From an uncultured bacterium (GTDB lineage: Bacteria; Verrucomicrobiota; Lentisphaeria; Oligosphaerales; Oligosphaeraceae), in the NCBI GenBank assembly GCA_902783355.1, contig CACZQQ010000221.1:1-10144 (forward strand): 10,144 nucleotides of DNA, written 5' to 3'. Positions within the stretch are counted from its first letter, which is position 1; every line of letters starts with the position of its first letter. Below the pieces are notes generated by a model that saw nothing but the letters and a program-made list of their open reading frames with translations, did no database searches and was not told the origin of the DNA. Shown here piece by piece: positions 1-6,497 of this stretch. Made by a program: the position numbers and the translations under genes.

Positions 1-549
1 GGCACCGCGACGCCCGCGCCCCGCCGGGGCCGCCAGGGCGGCAACCGCGAGCGCCGTCCCGCCCAGGACCGCGAGCAGGTGCAGGACGAATACGAAGAGC
101 GCGTGGTGGCGGTCAACCGCTCCAGCAAGACCGTGAAGGGCGGCCGCAACTTCTCCTTCAGCGCGCTGATCGTCGTCGGCGACAAGAAGGGGCATGTCGG
201 CCTGGGCTTCGGCAAGTCCAACGAAGTCTCCGACGCCATCCGCAAGGGCGGCGAGCACGCCCGCAAGCATCTCATGCAGGTCCCGATGTTCGGGTCGACC
301 CTGACGCACGCCGTGGACGCGCGCTTCTGCGCGGCCAAGGTCCTGATCCGCCCCGCGGCGCCCGGCACCGGCGTCGTCGCCGGCAGCGGCATGCGCGCGG
401 TCCTGGAGCTGGCCGGCGTCGGCGACGTGCTGGCCAAGTCCCTGGGGTCCAACAATCCCGTGAACGTGGTCGAGGCGACCTTCGCGGCGCTGCGCAAGCT
501 GCGCACGAAGGGCGACATGCTGGCCAAGCGCGACATCAACGCCCTCTAG
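1..549 (+). CDS. rpsE: Ribosomal protein S5, 5'-truncated by window edge
   Basis: S5 of the 30S subunit, which contributes to decoding fidelity and subunit assembly. The reading frame is open back to base 1, and 182 codons are visible before the TAG at 547-549, so the true start lies upstream. An in-frame GTG at 79 would still leave the S5 core intact but is not needed. The S5 core is clear: the [17 protein letters not shown] segment, the [10 protein letters not shown] loop, then [20 protein letters not shown] and [11 protein letters not shown] in the C-terminal domain. Ahead of the core is an Arg/Gly-rich stretch (window codons about 8-24) like the basic N-terminal extensions known in some high-GC phyla. 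The gene ends 31 bp before rplO, with no L30 gene between. Identity is certain; only the start is unknown. Confidence 0.97.
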   Translation, partial: GTATPAPRRGRQGGNRERRPAQDREQVQDEYEERVVAVNRSSKTVKGGRNFSFSALIVVGDKKGHVGLGFGKSNEVSDAIRKGGEHARKHLMQVPMFGSTLTHAVDARFCAAKVLIRPAAPGTGVVAGSGMRAVLELAGVGDVLAKSLGSNNPVNVVEATFAALRKLRTKGDMLAKRDINAL

Positions 550-580
550 GGGCCATCATCCAAACGAGGTCAAGACAGCA

Positions 581-1132
581 ATGAAACTTCACGAACTGAA
601 GAATACGGTCCCGCGTCCTGAGCGCAAGCGAGTGGGTCGTGGTGATGGTTCCGGCAACGGCCGTTCCGCCGGCCGCGGCGACAAGGGCGCGGGCGCCCGT
701 TCCGGCGCGCGCCGCCGCCCCTACTTCGAAGGCGGCCAGATCCCGCTGATCCGCCGTCTGCCCAAGCGCGGCTTCAACAACCCGAACCACATCGAGTTCG
801 AGGTCATCAACCTGGACGTCCTGGAGCAGAACTTCGAGGCCGGCGCCGAGGTGAACCGCGAGACGCTGAACCAGCGCGGCCTGCTGGGCAAGAAGGAGAT
901 GCCGCTGAAGGTCCTGGCCAACGGCGAGATCACCAAGGCCTTGAAGGTCACCGCCGACAAGTTCTCCGCGGAGGCCAAGTCCCGCATCGAGGCCGTCGGC
1001 GGCTCCTGCACCGCCCTGATGCCCTCCCAGGAGGAGGTGCGCGCCGCGAAGCACCAGCGCCATCTCGACGCGAAGAACAAGAAGGCCGCGAAGGCGAGGG
1101 CCGAGGCCGAGGCCGCCAAGGCCCAGGCGTAG
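581..1132 (+). CDS. rplO: Ribosomal protein L15 with extended C-terminal tail
   Basis: L15 of the 50S subunit, a late-assembly protein. The ATG at 581 gives the standard MKLHELKN beginning, and a GAGGT at 566-570 sits 10 nt upstream as ribosome binding site. The N-terminal basic Gly/Arg tail ([21 protein letters not shown], residues about 16-36) and the [19 protein letters not shown] signature are typical. The usual L15 ends near the GGSCTAL motif (residues 140-146). This protein runs to 183 residues, adding about 37 residues rich in Ala, Lys and Glu that should be helical and charged. The extension is in frame and ends at a clean TAG, so it does not look like a frameshift. Very likely cotranscribed with rpsE and secY. 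Confidence 0.97.
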   Translation: MKLHELKNTVPRPERKRVGRGDGSGNGRSAGRGDKGAGARSGARRRPYFEGGQIPLIRRLPKRGFNNPNHIEFEVINLDVLEQNFEAGAEVNRETLNQRGLLGKKEMPLKVLANGEITKALKVTADKFSAEAKSRIEAVGGSCTALMPSQEEVRAAKHQRHLDAKNKKAAKARAEAEAAKAQA

Positions 1133-1140
1133 CCCGGACA

Positions 1141-1192
1141 GGGAGGGCGCGCCCCCTCCGCCCGCCGGGAGACCATTCCGCCTTCCGGCGGG
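1141..1192 (+). other. Two tandem GC-rich hairpins in the rplO-secY spacer
   Basis: The 120-bp spacer between rplO and secY holds two inverted repeats. The first pairs 1142-1147 (GGAGGG) with 1154-1159 (CCCTCC) around a 6-nt loop. The second pairs 1161-1171 with 1182-1192: 11 base pairs including one G-T, around a 10-nt loop. Neither is followed by a T-run, so they are not typical intrinsic terminators. They could be RNA processing sites, mRNA-stability elements or translational control upstream of secY. The pairing is directly visible; the role is inferred. Confidence 0.5.
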
Positions 1193-1252
1193 GCAGGGCG
1201 GCGGCGCCCGTCCGCCCGTTCCTAAAACATCCACGTCCTTTTGGGAAACACA

Positions 1253-2626
1253 ATGTTCTCGACCTATATCAACTGCTTCAAGATTCCCGAACTGTCCAAG
1301 CGGATCCTCTTCACCATCGGCATGATTGCGCTGGTGGAGCTGACGGCCACGATCCCGTGCCCCGGCGTCGACCCCGCGCGCTTGGCGGAGCTCTTCCGGA
1401 ACCTGAACAGCAATGCCGAAAACGGCGGCATCATGGGGATGCTTAACATCTTCAGCGGCAATGCGATGGAGCAATTCGCCGTGGGCGCCCTCGGCATCAT
1501 GCCCTACATCTCCGCCTCCATCGTCCTCCAGCTGATGACGCCCGTCATCCCCTCCCTGAACAAGATGGTGCGCGAGGGCGAGGCCGGCATCCAGCAGTAC
1601 AATTTCATCATGCGCATCCTGACGGTGGTCGTGGCCATCGTGCAGGGCGTGATGTTCTCCCTGGCGATGATGAACCCCGAACGCCTCGGCGGCGGGGCCT
1701 CCTCCATCGTCATCAACCCCGGCACGGGCTTCGTCGTGCAGACGGTCATCATCCTGACGGGCGGCGCGCTCTTCGTGACGTGGCTCGGCGAGATGATCAC
1801 CGAGCGCGGCATCGGCAACGGCGCCTCCATCATCATCGCCGTGAACATCATCGGCCGCCTGCCCGCCGCCGTGACCTCCCTCTACCAGCTCGTCTTCGTG
1901 GGCGGCTCCACCGGCGAGAACCAGCTGAACATCATCCATCTGGGAATCCTCATCGTCCTCTTCATCGCGGTGACGGTCTTCGCCATCATCCTGACGGAAG
2001 GCATGCGGAAGGTGCCCATCCGCTACGCGCAGCAGCGCGCCGTCGGCGGCCGCCAGGCCGGCATCCAGACGACCTACCTGCCCCTCCGCGTGAACTACGC
2101 GAACGTGATGCCCATCATCTTCGCCGGCGCCATCCTCTCCTTCCTGACGATGCTGCTGCGCTTCCTGCCCTTCAACCGCTTCACCAGCTGGCTGGCGACC
2201 ACCTTCCTGCAGCCCGGCTCCTTCTGGTACATCGTCCTCTACGTCTTCCTCCTGATCGTCTTCGCCTTCTTCTGGGTCGCCAACCAGTTCAAGCCCATCC
2301 AGATCGCGGACGACCTCCAGAAGAACAACGGCTACATCCCGGGCATCCGCCCCGGGACCCCCACCAGCGAGTTCCTCGACCACGCCATGACGCGCATCAC
2401 CCTGGCGGGCGCCATCTGGCTGGCCGTCCTGGCCGTCCTGCCCATGCTGCTGACCAACTCCATGATGAAGATCCCGCACAACATCGCGCAGTTCTTCGGC
2501 GGGACCTCCCTGCTCATCATCGTCGGCGTCCTCCTGGACACCCTGCGCCAGATCCAGACCTACCTCATCAGCCGCAACTACGACGGCTTCCTCTCCAAGG
2601 GGATCCTCCGCCGCCGCGGCATGTAG
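1253..2626 (+). CDS. secY: Protein translocase channel subunit SecY
   Basis: Pore-forming subunit of the SecYEG translocon in the cytoplasmic membrane, 457 residues from the ATG at 1253. An in-frame TTG at 1241 would add four residues, but the ATG is preferred, with a weak GGGAA at 1243-1247 just ahead. Hallmarks in order: the FSGNAMEQF...GALGIMPYISASI region of TM2 (residues 67-90); the cytoplasmic loop EGMRKVPIRYAQQRAVGGRQ (from residue 249), a SecA and ribosome contact site; the later cytoplasmic loop ending GYIPGIRPGT (360-369); and the C-terminal VGVLLDTLRQIQTYL helix ending in RRRGM. About ten hydrophobic segments are present. The length is a little above the E. coli protein. The gene is followed by a terminator-like hairpin before adk. 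Confidence 0.98.
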   Translation: MFSTYINCFKIPELSKRILFTIGMIALVELTATIPCPGVDPARLAELFRNLNSNAENGGIMGMLNIFSGNAMEQFAVGALGIMPYISASIVLQLMTPVIPSLNKMVREGEAGIQQYNFIMRILTVVVAIVQGVMFSLAMMNPERLGGGASSIVINPGTGFVVQTVIILTGGALFVTWLGEMITERGIGNGASIIIAVNIIGRLPAAVTSLYQLVFVGGSTGENQLNIIHLGILIVLFIAVTVFAIILTEGMRKVPIRYAQQRAVGGRQAGIQTTYLPLRVNYANVMPIIFAGAILSFLTMLLRFLPFNRFTSWLATTFLQPGSFWYIVLYVFLLIVFAFFWVANQFKPIQIADDLQKNNGYIPGIRPGTPTSEFLDHAMTRITLAGAIWLAVLAVLPMLLTNSMMKIPHNIAQFFGGTSLLIIVGVLLDTLRQIQTYLISRNYDGFLSKGILRRRGM

Positions 2627-2663
2627 GGGCCAGGCCCGCCCTCCCGCAACCGCTTCACTGGCA

Positions 2664-2710
2664 CGCCCCGCCGGCGCCACCCCCGGTGGCCCACGGGGCG
2701 CTTTGATTTT
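2664..2710 (+). terminator. Candidate intrinsic terminator or attenuator after secY
   Basis: An outer 7-bp stem pairs 2664-2670 (CGCCCCG) with 2694-2700 (CGGGGCG). Inside it, a 6-bp stem pairs 2676-2681 (GCCACC) with 2685-2690 (GGTGGC) around a CCC loop. The structure is followed at once by the T-rich CTTTGATTTT (2701-2710). This layout suits a Rho-independent terminator or attenuator separating rpsE-rplO-secY from adk-map-infA. The T-run is interrupted, so termination may be partial. Confidence 0.5.
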
Positions 2711-2712
2711 CA

Positions 2713-2728
2713 CGGCACGGATGTGCCG
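2713..2728 (+). other. Short hairpin in the adk leader
   Basis: CGGCAC (2713-2718) pairs with GTGCCG (2723-2728) around a GGAT tetraloop, 30 bp before the adk ATG. It directly follows the T-rich tail of the secY hairpin. It could be part of the adk 5' leader if transcription starts nearby. Only the pairing is seen; function is unknown. Confidence 0.35.
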
Positions 2729-2758
2729 CGCCAAAGACCCGACACGCGAATCCCAACC

Positions 2759-3424
2759 ATGGCGAACATCTACATCTTCCTCGGGGCCCCGGGGGCCGGC
2801 AAAGGCACCCTCGGCGAAATCTTCTGCAAGCGGACTGGCGCCATCCACGTCTCGACGGGGCAGCTCTTCCGCGACGAGATGGCGGCCGGCTCCGAACTGG
2901 GCAACCAGGTCAAGTCCCTCATCGCCGCCGGCGCCCTCGTCTCCGACGAGATCGTCACCGCGATGGTCGCCTCACGCCTCGCCAAGGCGGACGTCGCCGC
3001 CAAGGGCGCGCTGCTGGACGGCTATCCCCGCACGGTCGCCCAGGCCCGCAGCCTGGAGCAGATCCTGTCGGCGCAGCCGGGGCTCGCCTTCGGCGCGGCC
3101 GTCTGCGTGGACGCGCCCCGCGAGGTCCTCATGCGCCGCCTGACCGGCCGCCGCATGTGCTCCAACAAGGCGTGCGGCGCCATCTACAACATCTACGCGG
3201 TCCCCCCGAAGGTGGAGGGCAAGTGCGACCGCTGCGGCGCAGACCTCTACCAGCGCTCCGACGACACGGAGAAGACCGTCGCCGACCGCCTGCGCATCTA
3301 CGACGAGCAGACCGCTCCCGTCGCGGACTTCTACCGTCAGGGCGGCCGTCTGGTCACTGTCCAGAATGCGGGCGGCTCCATCGAGGAGAACTACGCGCGC
3401 CTGGCGCAGGCATTGGGCATCTAA
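2759..3424 (+). CDS. adk: Adenylate kinase with Cys-rich LID
   Basis: Catalyses ATP + AMP = 2 ADP in the cytosol, balancing adenine nucleotides. The ATG at 2759 gives MANIYIFLGAPGAGKGT, the normal N-terminus, and 221 residues. An in-frame GTG at 2723 would add 12 atypical residues and lies in a hairpin. No good Shine-Dalgarno site is visible. Motifs: P-loop GAPGAGKGT (9-17), AMP-site STGQLFRDE (32-40), LDGYPRT (86-92, usually LDGFPRT), the GRR arginines before the LID, and the QRSDD...VADRLRIYDEQTAP segment with its catalytic arginines. The LID is the long type with four cysteines (C134, C139, C156, C159), expected to bind zinc. The first pair is C-X4-C rather than the usual C-X2-C. map follows after 4 bp. 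Confidence 0.97.
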   Translation: MANIYIFLGAPGAGKGTLGEIFCKRTGAIHVSTGQLFRDEMAAGSELGNQVKSLIAAGALVSDEIVTAMVASRLAKADVAAKGALLDGYPRTVAQARSLEQILSAQPGLAFGAAVCVDAPREVLMRRLTGRRMCSNKACGAIYNIYAVPPKVEGKCDRCGADLYQRSDDTEKTVADRLRIYDEQTAPVADFYRQGGRLVTVQNAGGSIEENYARLAQALGI

Positions 3425-3428
3425 GGCC

Positions 3429-4214
3429 ATGGCTCAGGAGAAGATCGCCATCTATTCCGGCCGCGAGGTCGCGGGCATCCGCGCCGCCGCGCAGGCCGCC
3501 GCGGAAGTCCTCGCGCGCCTCTGCGACGAGGTGCGCCCGGGCATCAGCACGCTGGACATCGACCGCCTCGCGGGACAGTTCATCAAGGAGACGGGCGGCA
3601 CCAGCGGCTCCTACCACTACCACGGCTACCCGGGCCAGATCTGCGTCTCCCTCAACGACGAGGTCGTCCATGGCATCGGCCGCGCCGACCGCATCGTCAT
3701 GCCCGGCGACCTCGTGAAGCTGGACGTCGTCGTCACCCTCAACGGCTACAACGGCGACACGGCGCGGACCGTCTGCGCGGGCGGCTGCCCCGCCCCTCTG
3801 GCCGAATCCCTCATGCTGGCCACGGAGGAGGGCCTCCGCGCCGGCATCGCGGCCGCGCGGGACGGCAACTGCGTCAACGACATCGGGCGCGCCGTGGAGC
3901 GCGTCGCGCGCGCGGCGGGCTTCAGCACCGTCCGCGACATGGTGGGCCACGGCTGCGGCCGCCACATGCACGAGCCGCCCGAAGTGCCCAACTACAGCGT
4001 CTTCGGGAAGACGCCGCGCCTGCGCCCGGGCATGGTCATCTGCATCGAGCCCATGGTCAACGCGGGCCACTACGCCATCGCCCTGGACCCCGTGGACCGC
4101 TGGACGACGCGCACGTGCGACCATTCCCTGTCCGCCCATTTCGAACACCAGATCCTGATTACCAACAACGAGCCGGAGATTCTCACTGCATGGCCAAAGA
4201 CTGCATCAAACTAG
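3429..4214 (+). CDS. map: Methionine aminopeptidase, type I
   Basis: Removes the initiator methionine from nascent proteins; a cytosolic dinuclear metalloenzyme of the creatinase/pita-bread fold. The ATG at 3429 is 4 bp past the adk stop and gives 261 residues, the usual type Ia length without an N-terminal zinc extension. All five metal ligands known from the E. coli enzyme can be assigned: D99 (in VKLDVVV), D110 (GDTAR), H174 ([12 protein letters not shown]), E207 (CIEPMVNAG) and E239 (HFEHQILIT). The catalytic histidine equivalent is H81 in EVVHGIG. The gene sits in the classical adk-map-infA order. Its last 25 bases overlap the start of infA in another frame, which implies translational coupling. 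Nothing appears degraded. Confidence 0.97.
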   Translation: MAQEKIAIYSGREVAGIRAAAQAAAEVLARLCDEVRPGISTLDIDRLAGQFIKETGGTSGSYHYHGYPGQICVSLNDEVVHGIGRADRIVMPGDLVKLDVVVTLNGYNGDTARTVCAGGCPAPLAESLMLATEEGLRAGIAAARDGNCVNDIGRAVERVARAAGFSTVRDMVGHGCGRHMHEPPEVPNYSVFGKTPRLRPGMVICIEPMVNAGHYAIALDPVDRWTTRTCDHSLSAHFEHQILITNNEPEILTAWPKTASN

Positions 4215-4405
4215 AGGGGACGGTCAAGGAGCTGCTGCCGAACACGCAGTTCCTGGTGACCCTGGAGAACGGGCACGAGATCATCGCCCACATTTCAGGC
4301 AAGATGCGCCTCCATTTCATCCGCATCCTGCCGGGCGACCAGGTGACCGTCGAAATGTCCCCCTACGACTTGACCAAGGGCCGCATCTCCTACCGCAAGC
4401 GGTAG
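4190..4405 (+). CDS. infA: Translation initiation factor IF-1
   Basis: IF-1 binds the A site of the 30S subunit and helps IF-2 and IF-3 during initiation. The ATG at 4190 yields 71 residues starting [12 protein letters not shown], the standard IF-1 length and start; longer in-frame starts inside map are not needed. The OB-fold is complete: [34 protein letters not shown], then the [25 protein letters not shown] block. A GGAG at 4175-4178, within map, is 11 nt upstream and may be the ribosome binding site. The start overlaps map by 25 bp. In many bacteria rpmJ and rpsM come next, but here a hairpin and an unrelated membrane-protein gene follow, so this is the end of the ribosomal block. Confidence 0.97.
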   Translation: MAKDCIKLEGTVKELLPNTQFLVTLENGHEIIAHISGKMRLHFIRILPGDQVTVEMSPYDLTKGRISYRKR

Positions 4406-4418
4406 TTTTCGCAACGGT

Positions 4419-4441
4419 CGCGCCGTCCGAAAGGCGGCGCG
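4419..4441 (+). terminator. Hairpin after infA, possible weak terminator
   Basis: Nine contiguous pairs (one G-T) join 4419-4427 and 4433-4441 around a CGAAA loop, 13 bp past the infA stop and 13 bp before the next start codon. No T-run follows, so it is not a classical intrinsic terminator. It may protect the 3' end of the ribosomal transcript or reduce read-through into the membrane-protein gene. The structure is clear; the role is inferred. Confidence 0.4.
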
Positions 4442-4454
4442 CCTCAGGCTGAAC

Positions 4455-6356
4455 ATGGCTGCCAGAATTTCAAGAGTTCTATTGTATCTATTTGCACTGC
4501 AAATAGTTGCGTTTATCCTGCTGGCGTTGTTCCTGAAGGGCGGCACCCCTGTGTCGGGCGGCACGGGCGTCCTCTTCCTGGCCTGCGCGCTCGTCTCCTG
4601 GAGCGCCGCCATGGCCCTGCCGCCCTGCCTGCCGGCGCTGCTTTCCCTGAACGGCCGCGCGTCGGCCACGCGGCCACGGCGCCTGCTGATATACGGCCTG
4701 TGCGCGCTGACGGCCTTCCTCGTGCATCTTTTCCTTATCTCCGACCGCGTGGTTCTCGGCCTCTTCGGCTACCATGTCAACGGACTTGTCCTCAACCTGC
4801 TGCTGACGCCTGGCGGCATCGAGTCCATGGGGCTGCAGCGCAGCAACTATGCGCTGATGGGCCTGGGGGCCGCGCTGCTCTTCGCCCTTGAGTTCCTCCT
4901 GGCCTGGGGCTGCCTGGCGGACCGCGCCGCACGGCGCCTCGCGGAGGGCCTGCGCCGCCGCGCCGGAGGATTCGCCCTCGCATGGCTCCTTCTGACGGTC
5001 CTCTGCCTTGGTGTCGCCTTCCTCTGCGAAGGCATTGCGGACTACAAGGCGGACGACGCCACGCTCGCCCAGGTGGAGACCTATCCGCTCTTCCCCTATG
5101 TGCGCATGCGAAGCTTCCTGCGGCGGCTCGGCGTGGACGAGCCCGCCCGCGAAAGCCTGGCCGAACGGACTGCGGCGCGCGGCGGCGGCAGGACGCTGCG
5201 CTATCCGGCGGCGCCCGTCCGCCGGATAGCGCACGAACGCCCCAACATCGTCTGGCTGGTGGCCGAATCCCTGCGCGCGGACATGCTGACGGAGGAGATC
5301 ATGCCCTGCACATGGAGGCTGGCCGCCACGCGCGGCGTGCGCTTCACGCGCCACTACAGCGGCGGACACGGCACCCGCCCCGCCATGTTCAGCATGTTCT
5401 ACGGCCTCCACGCCAACTGCTGGGACGCCTTCCTGCGCGCCGCCCGCGGCCCGCTCCTCTTCGACTGGCTGCGCGAGGACGGCTACGCCTTCCTCTGCCA
5501 GACCTCCGCCAAGTTCTCCTACCCCGAGTTCGACCGCACCGTCTTCGCCTCCATGAAGGACAGCGAACTGAAGGAGTACCCCAAGGGGATCCCGTGGCAG
5601 CGCGACGGGCAGAACATCGACAGCGCCATCGACTTCCTGCGCGCCCACGGCGGCCCTGAGGCCCCCTTCTTCCTCTTCTGCTTCTTCGAGGGAACCCATG
5701 CCGCCTACTCCTTCCCCGAAGACGAAGACGGCCTCATCCGGCCGGACTACGCCCGCCAGGTGAACTACGCCCTGCTGGACGAAAAGGACGCGCCGCGCCT
5801 CAAGAACCGCTACATCAACGCCGCCCACCGCGTCGACTTCCAGATCGGGCGGCTGCTGGCGGCCTTGGACGAACGGCCCGATGTGGCGGCGCGCACCATC
5901 GTCGTCGTCACCGGCGACCATGGCGAGGAGTTCTACGAGAAGGGGCGCCTCGGCCACAACTCCACCTTCGTGGAGGAGCAGATCCGCACGCCGCTTGTCA
6001 TCGCCCTCCCGCGGCAGGCGCCCGCCGTCTACGAACGGCTCAGCCACCACACGGACATCCTGCCGACGATCGCGCCCTTGCTGGGCGTCGCCAGCGCGCC
6101 GGAGGACTACTGCGTGGGCGGAAACCTCATGGACGACGCCTACGAGCGCACGGGGTTCCTCTGCTTCGGCTGGGACACCGCCGTCTTCGCCGCCAACGGC
6201 AGGAAGTACCTCCTCCCCATCGGCAAGAAGGCTCTCTTCGGCAACAGGCTGACCACCATCGACGACGCGCCTGTCAAGGACGACGGCTTCCTCAAGGACA
6301 ACGCCGCCCGCCTCCACCGCGCCCAGCAGGAGATGACACGCTTCATCGGACGCTGA
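4455..6356 (+). CDS. YejM/PbgA-like membrane protein with sulfatase-fold domain
   Basis: A 633-residue membrane protein of the alkaline phosphatase/sulfatase superfamily. About five hydrophobic segments (near 7-27, 38-62, 77-96, 133-155 and 174-195) precede a large extracytoplasmic domain. Metal-site motifs are present: NIVWLVAESLRAD (E271, D276), a candidate nucleophile T307 in SGGHGTRPAMF, and TGDHGEEFYEKGRLGHNST (D488, H489, H501). The stretch FTRHYSGGHGTRPAMFSMFYG and the five-helix layout recall E. coli YejM (PbgA), which senses LPS and controls LpxC turnover. LtaS-like phosphoglycerol transferases and phosphoethanolamine transferases share the fold, so the substrate is uncertain. The ATG at 4455 has AGG (4446-4448) 6 nt upstream. 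The first ~60 coding bases are AT-rich and contain a perfect inverted repeat (4488-4506). No clear operon partner: infA is upstream, and a 141-bp spacer lies downstream. Confidence 0.85.
   Translation: MAARISRVLLYLFALQIVAFILLALFLKGGTPVSGGTGVLFLACALVSWSAAMALPPCLPALLSLNGRASATRPRRLLIYGLCALTAFLVHLFLISDRVVLGLFGYHVNGLVLNLLLTPGGIESMGLQRSNYALMGLGAALLFALEFLLAWGCLADRAARRLAEGLRRRAGGFALAWLLLTVLCLGVAFLCEGIADYKADDATLAQVETYPLFPYVRMRSFLRRLGVDEPARESLAERTAARGGGRTLRYPAAPVRRIAHERPNIVWLVAESLRADMLTEEIMPCTWRLAATRGVRFTRHYSGGHGTRPAMFSMFYGLHANCWDAFLRAARGPLLFDWLREDGYAFLCQTSAKFSYPEFDRTVFASMKDSELKEYPKGIPWQRDGQNIDSAIDFLRAHGGPEAPFFLFCFFEGTHAAYSFPEDEDGLIRPDYARQVNYALLDEKDAPRLKNRYINAAHRVDFQIGRLLAALDERPDVAARTIVVVTGDHGEEFYEKGRLGHNSTFVEEQIRTPLVIALPRQAPAVYERLSHHTDILPTIAPLLGVASAPEDYCVGGNLMDDAYERTGFLCFGWDTAVFAANGRKYLLPIGKKALFGNRLTTIDDAPVKDDGFLKDNAARLHRAQQEMTRFIGR
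4488..4506 (+). repeat. Perfect 8-bp inverted repeat in AT-rich gene start
   Basis: CTATTTGC (4488-4495) and GCAAATAG (4499-4506) are exact reverse complements separated by ACT. The dyad lies at codons 12-18 of the YejM-like gene, in an AT-rich patch (about 4462-4512) unlike the GC-rich surroundings. It could be an operator or an mRNA hairpin near the start codon. It also encodes part of the first membrane helix, so chance cannot be excluded. Confidence 0.5.
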
Positions 6357-6410
6357 AAGCCAAAAAAGGCGGAAAAAATCCCGTTTCACGCGGAAATTTG
6401 CCCGTCATGT

Positions 6411-6438
6411 GTGGCAAGCGCGGCAAAGGCGTTTAAAT
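6411..6438 (+). promoter_or_regulatory. Possible promoter in the 6357-6497 spacer
   Basis: The 141-bp spacer after the YejM-like gene is AT-richer than its surroundings and precedes a gene with its own signal peptide. A weak sigma70-like pair can be drawn: GTGGCA (6411-6416, 4 of 6 to TTGACA), a 16-nt spacer, then TTAAAT (6433-6438, 4 of 6 to TATAAT). TTTGCC (6397-6402) and GGCAAA (6422-6427) also form a 6-bp inverted repeat overlapping it. No other gene is seen in the spacer. Tentative only. Confidence 0.25.
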
Positions 6439-6497
6439 TGTGTCCATTACAAGAAATAGCCGCCCGAAGCCCATTCACGCACAAAAAACATACCGTC

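Noticed and set aside
2337..2357. TCCCGGG/CCCGGGA inverted repeat inside secY
   Set aside because: It encodes the conserved IPGIRPG loop; the GC-rich codons explain the pairing.
536..2848. 770-residue open frame on the minus strand across rpsE-rplO-secY
   Set aside because: Antisense shadow of GC-rich genes; the translation is low-complexity Asp/Gly/His/Val and the + strand carries certain genes.
6357..6385. GCC-A6-GGC and A-runs after the YejM-like stop as a terminator
   Set aside because: The stem is only 3 bp and is followed by A-rich, not T-rich, sequence on the + strand; no credible minus-strand gene uses it.
4488..6389. 633-residue minus-strand open frame opposite the YejM-like gene
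   Set aside because: Same GC-driven artefact: its composition mirrors the sense codons, and the sense protein has recognisable catalytic motifs.
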